Source: Oscillospiraceae bacterium (lineage in GTDB: Bacteria > Bacillota > Clostridia > UBA1381). From it: DNA of 9,927 nt. The translations under genes were made by a program, and so were the position numbers. Positions within the stretch are counted from its first letter, which is position 1. Every line of letters begins with the position of its first letter. The notes below the pieces were generated by a model that had not been told where the DNA came from, made no database searches, and saw nothing but the letters and a program-made list of their open reading frames with translations. The DNA lies in contig JAFLUR010000016.1 of NCBI GenBank assembly GCA_022508725.1, forward strand, positions 4,802 through 14,728, given 5' to 3'. Shown here piece after piece: positions 6,983 to 9,927 of this stretch.

Positions 6983-8461
6983 ATGGAAGGATACAACATT
7001 TATCAGGATATAGCGCAAAGATCGCAGGGTGACGTCTATATAGGCGTGGTCGGTCCGGTGCGCACGGGTAAGTCCACATTCATAAAAAAATTTATGGATC
7101 TTCTGGTAATACCGAATATCGAAAACAGTTATCAGGCCGAAAGGGCAAGAGATGAGCTTCCTCAATCCGCCGCCGGCAGAACGATAATGACAACAGAGCC
7201 GAAATTCATTCCGAACGAGGCGGTAAACATCAATCTCGGCGATAACGCCCATCTGAAGGTGCGCATGATAGACTGTGTGGGCTACATAGTAAACGGTTCT
7301 CTCGGTTATATAGAGGACGATATGCCGAGAATGGTATCGACGCCTTGGTACGATCATCCCATTTCCTTTAATGAGGCGGCGGAAATAGGAACAAAAAAGG
7401 TTATATGCGACCATTCCAACATCGGTCTTGTAATTACGACCGACGGCAGTATCACGGAAATAGACAGAAATGATTATGTCGCCGCCGAAACAAGAGTTAT
7501 AAACGAACTCAAAGCAATAGATAAGCCCTTTATAGTTCTGCTCAATTCGGTATATCCGAACAGCGAAAGCACACAGGAATTGAGAAAAAGTCTTGAAGCC
7601 CAGCACGGCGTACCCGTTATAAGCGTGAACTGCGCCGAGCTCGGCAGCCGCGATATATACAATATTATAGAAAGCGTCCTGTTTGAGTTCCCCTTGAAGG
7701 AAATAAATATAAATATGCCGTCATGGATAGAGGCGCTTGATGAGAACCATCGGCTCAGAAAATCAATATATGACTCCGTCGTATCGAAAATAGACAATAT
7801 AAGCAAGATACGTCATGCAAAGGTTCTTGCCGAAAGTCTCGGAGAATGTGAATTTGTAAAACGCTCGTCCGTTGACGGTATCGATCTCGGCGACGGTACC
7901 GTTATGCTCGATCTTATTCCTCCCGATAACCTGTTTTATCAAATTCTCGGAGAGATCTCCGGCTTTGATATCGCAAATGAGGAACGTCTTATCAGCCTGC
8001 TGTCCGATCTTGCCGCCATGAAAAAGGAATATGACAAAATATCCTTTGCGCTGCATGAGGTAAAGCAAAAAGGATACGGAATAGTATCTCCCGGAATTGA
8101 AGAGCTGAGTCTTGACGAACCCGAAATAGTAAAGCACGGCGGAAGATTCGGCGTAAAGCTCAAAGCGTCCGCTCCGTCAATACATATGATACGCGCGGAT
8201 ATAGAAACCGAAGTAAGTCCCGTTGTGGGTACCGAAAAGCAAAGCGAGGAGCTTGTTCACTATCTTCTTGAAGAATTTGAGACAGACCCTCAGAAAATAT
8301 GGGAATCGAATATCTTCGGAAAATCGCTGCACGAGCTTGTAAATGAGGGGCTTCACAACAAGCTGTCGAGAATGCCGGATGACGCGCGCTTTAAGCTTCA
8401 GGAAACCCTCCAGCGCATAATAAACGAAGGCAGCGGCGGACTTATATGTATAATCCTTTAA
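6983..8461 (+). CDS. spoIVA: Stage IV sporulation protein A, spore coat morphogenetic ATPase
   Basis: SpoIVA hydrolyses ATP to polymerise into the basement layer of the spore coat on the forespore surface, where it is recruited by the small peptide SpoVM. The protein has 492 residues, the same length as the Bacillus subtilis protein. It carries Walker A GPVRTGKST (24-32, Lys30), the T-rich GRTIMTTEP segment (65-73), and MIDCVG (95-100) with Asp97 in the Walker B position. Those positions also coincide with the B. subtilis numbering as I recall it. A central region rich in charged helices follows, and the protein ends in the characteristic GGLICIIL, the region linked to SpoVM-dependent localisation. 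The ATG is set by GGAGG (6971-6975), 7 nt upstream. Expression is expected in the mother cell. The gene is intact and marks the host as a spore former. The downstream lipoprotein gene starts 16 bp after its stop. Confidence 0.97.
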   Translation: MEGYNIYQDIAQRSQGDVYIGVVGPVRTGKSTFIKKFMDLLVIPNIENSYQAERARDELPQSAAGRTIMTTEPKFIPNEAVNINLGDNAHLKVRMIDCVGYIVNGSLGYIEDDMPRMVSTPWYDHPISFNEAAEIGTKKVICDHSNIGLVITTDGSITEIDRNDYVAAETRVINELKAIDKPFIVLLNSVYPNSESTQELRKSLEAQHGVPVISVNCAELGSRDIYNIIESVLFEFPLKEININMPSWIEALDENHRLRKSIYDSVVSKIDNISKIRHAKVLAESLGECEFVKRSSVDGIDLGDGTVMLDLIPPDNLFYQILGEISGFDIANEERLISLLSDLAAMKKEYDKISFALHEVKQKGYGIVSPGIEELSLDEPEIVKHGGRFGVKLKASAPSIHMIRADIETEVSPVVGTEKQSEELVHYLLEEFETDPQKIWESNIFGKSLHELVNEGLHNKLSRMPDDARFKLQETLQRIINEGSGGLICIIL

Positions 8462-8477
8462 TTATACGGAGGCTCCC

Positions 8478-9206
8478 ATGAACAGCATAATAAAGAATAT
8501 TTTAATAATACTTTGTCCCGTGCTTATACTTTCCTCGTGCGCCATACCCGGTAATATAGGCTCGGATAAAATAAAAATAGAATACATCCAAAGCGATCTT
8601 TCAAACGACCGGCTTGATATAAACGTGCAAATTCCGGTGTTTAAAAATATCGAAAACAAAGAGTTTGAAAACCGGCTTAACGAGTATTTTTTCAATGATA
8701 TTCAGAATAATGCGAATGAGTTTACAAAAATAGCCGGTGAATTTTCTTCGGATATACCCGAGGGAAAAAAAGCATCGCTCAAAATAACCTGCACCGACCG
8801 TTACAATGAAAACAATTTTTTAAGTATGATAACCACGATCGAAACATATACCGGAGGTGTTCACGGTACCGTGATCGATGTTTCCTCAAATATCGACACG
8901 GCGGAAAATAAAATAATAACCCTGTCGGATCTGTTCAACGATAACTGCGATTACAAAAAAGTGCTTACCAAAATGCTGCATACTCTTGCTGCCGAAAATA
9001 CCGCTCTTTACGGAGAGCTGTGGGAAAAACCGACTGTTACCGATGATACCGACCGTTCATTTTATATAAAAGATGAGTGTCTTGTGATATATTTTCAGCC
9101 TTATGAGCTTGCCTCATACGGCAGGGGTTTTGTGGATTTTTCAATTCCCCTTTCCTCCCTCAAGCCGTATCTGAAAGAGGAGTATTACAGATTGTTCGAA
9201 GATTGA
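8478..9206 (+). CDS. Lipoprotein with RsiV/PdaC-like (DUF3298-type) domain
   Basis: The 242-residue product begins with a lipoprotein signal: basic start, hydrophobic stretch, and the lipobox LSSC with the acylated Cys at 21, so it should be tethered outside the cell membrane. The body resembles the extracellular domain shared by the anti-sigma factor RsiV and the PdaC family. Visible hallmarks are ETYTGGVHGT in the middle, a TLSDLF element, and near the C-terminus YFQPYELASYGRGFVDFSIP followed by SSLKPYL. In RsiV this fold binds lysozyme; in PdaC it precedes a deacetylase domain that is absent here. The function is therefore unknown, possibly envelope sensing or peptidoglycan binding. ATG 8478 has GGAGG (8468-8472) 5 nt upstream. 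With 16 bp after spoIVA and no terminator between, it is probably cotranscribed and made in the mother cell, which is inference. Confidence 0.85.
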   Translation: MNSIIKNILIILCPVLILSSCAIPGNIGSDKIKIEYIQSDLSNDRLDINVQIPVFKNIENKEFENRLNEYFFNDIQNNANEFTKIAGEFSSDIPEGKKASLKITCTDRYNENNFLSMITTIETYTGGVHGTVIDVSSNIDTAENKIITLSDLFNDNCDYKKVLTKMLHTLAAENTALYGELWEKPTVTDDTDRSFYIKDECLVIYFQPYELASYGRGFVDFSIPLSSLKPYLKEEYYRLFED

Positions 9207-9251
9207 GAAAAATCGAAAAAAATTAAAAAATTGCCTCCTAAGATTCTGTAT

Positions 9252-9296
9252 CCGGAACGTGTTCATGGAATTTATGAACACGTTCCGGTACTTTTT
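9252..9296 (+). terminator. Strong intrinsic terminator after the spoIVA-lipoprotein unit
   Basis: A 15-bp perfect inverted repeat (9252-9266 and 9274-9288, ends CCGG) with a 7-nt loop is followed after three bases by TTTTT (9292-9296). A one-base bulge would let three more pairs form at the base. It lies 45 bp past the lipoprotein stop and 20 bp before the next promoter, isolating the two units. The plus direction is favoured by the T tract. Confidence 0.85.
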
Positions 9297-9316
9297 CGGC
9301 GCCGTGATATTTTTTC

Positions 9317-9345
9317 TTGAAATAAACAAAGATTTATGGTATTAT
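9317..9345 (+). promoter_or_regulatory. Extended -10 housekeeping promoter of cheR
   Basis: TTGAAA (9317-9322) and TATTAT (9340-9345) are 17 bp apart, and TGG directly before the -10 makes an extended -10 element. The start would be near 9352, leaving a short leader of about 37 nt that contains AGGAGG (9376-9381), 7 nt before the ATG. This predicts strong vegetative expression independent of the upstream sporulation unit. Confidence 0.8.
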
Positions 9346-9388
9346 TATATTATTGACCGGCGCGGCATATTTTTCAGGAGGTTTGTTT

Positions 9389-9927
9389 ATGGATAAGGAT
9401 ACCGAAAAATTTATTCTGTTTATAAAAAACAAATACGGACTTGATCTTTCGGCAAACCGCAGCTTTGCCCAAAAGCATCTCTCTTCCGATATAATACGCA
9501 CACGGACGGGGTCTGTCAATGAATATGTCCGCTCGGTAAAGAACAACAAAAATGCGGAAAACGATATGATCTCAAAGCTTGTCACAAATCATACCTACTT
9601 TTTCCGCGATACTTTCCATTTCACGCATACCCTCGACACATTGATCCCGGCAGTGCTTAAAAATCACACCAAGCCCGTGATAAATATATGGTGCTGCGCG
9701 GTATCGACGGGTCAGGAAGCATACAGTCTTGCCATGACTCTCGACTGCTTTTTAAAGAATGTAAGGTTTAAAATAACCGCGAGCGATCTTTCTCCGAATG
9801 CGGTCGAAACAGCCCGCCGCGGAATTTATCCGGCTTCGGCTCTTGAGCAGATACCCGAAATGTACCGCAAGCTGTATTGTACCGACAACAACGACGGTAC
9901 GTTTTCCGTATCGGAAAAGCTGAAACG
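9389..9927 (+). CDS. CheR-type protein-glutamate methyltransferase (3' end beyond window)
   Basis: CheR enzymes transfer a methyl group from S-adenosylmethionine to glutamates of chemoreceptors, setting receptor adaptation. The 179 visible codons cover the N-terminal helical domain (about 1-75) and the start of the methyltransferase domain. Recognisable motifs are LVTNHTYFFRD (64-74; family form TNET.FFR), IWCCAVSTGQEAYSLAM (100-116; family form GCSTGEEPYS), and ASDLSPNAVETARRGIY (131-147), where the Asp binds the cofactor. The positions usually written NET and GEEP here read NHT and GQEA, so substrate or partner contacts may differ. No chemoreceptor, cheB or cheA is in the window, so a classical chemotaxis role is not shown; orphan CheR proteins also occur in signalling hybrids, and the missing C-terminus could carry extra domains. 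The start is fixed by AGGAGG, 7 nt upstream. Confidence 0.9.
   Translation, partial: MDKDTEKFILFIKNKYGLDLSANRSFAQKHLSSDIIRTRTGSVNEYVRSVKNNKNAENDMISKLVTNHTYFFRDTFHFTHTLDTLIPAVLKNHTKPVINIWCCAVSTGQEAYSLAMTLDCFLKNVRFKITASDLSPNAVETARRGIYPASALEQIPEMYRKLYCTDNNDGTFSVSEKLK

Noticed and set aside
6833..7606. Minus-strand 257-codon open frame opposite the start of spoIVA
   Set aside because: It is antisense to the conserved ATPase domain of spoIVA and to its leader. Its composition is Tyr/Cys/Arg-rich with no domain I can see.
9252..9288. Perfect 15-bp palindrome as an insertion-sequence end or attachment site
   Set aside because: No transposase, second copy or target duplication is nearby. The T tract and its place just after a gene end fit an intrinsic terminator.

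Overview
The window looks like chromosomal DNA from a spore-forming, Clostridia-like member of the Bacillota with moderate to low GC. The main evidence is a full-length spoIVA gene, which is specific to endospore formers. Strong AGGAGG-type ribosome sites, A/T-rich promoters close to TTGAAA-N17-TATAAT, a RecD2-type rather than RecBCD-type helicase, and a ComEA-like protein agree with this. I see no phage, IS element, CRISPR array, tRNA or rRNA.

Left half, all on the minus strand. Positions 1-2253 hold the 5' part of a gene for a large single-pass membrane protein. It has a signal peptide, an extracellular beta-rich region, one membrane helix, a cytosolic domain and a long acidic tail of repeated NPF/FI-x-IGEPEK motifs that runs off the left edge. 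Upstream are a short malic enzyme gene (2389-3561) with a clear housekeeping promoter, then recD2 (3843-6092) ending in a clean intrinsic terminator, then a comEA-like helix-hairpin-helix gene (6171-6755). comEA and recD2 probably form one transcription unit driven by a near-consensus promoter at 6788-6816.

Right half, all on the plus strand. A 227-bp divergent region separates comEA from spoIVA (6983-8461), the spore coat basement ATPase. This region carries a possible sigma-E promoter and an inverted-repeat-rich leader. Only 16 bp downstream of spoIVA lies a lipoprotein gene with an RsiV/PdaC-like (DUF3298-type) domain (8478-9206), probably cotranscribed. A 15-bp perfect hairpin terminator closes that unit. 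A fresh extended -10 promoter then drives a cheR-type methyltransferase gene that is cut by the right edge.

Most of the window is ordinary core genome. The least explained element is the repeat-tailed membrane protein at the left edge, which looks like a membrane-anchored array of short linear motifs. Secondary points are the folded-looking spoIVA leader, the spoIVA-lipoprotein pair, and the variant CheR motifs.
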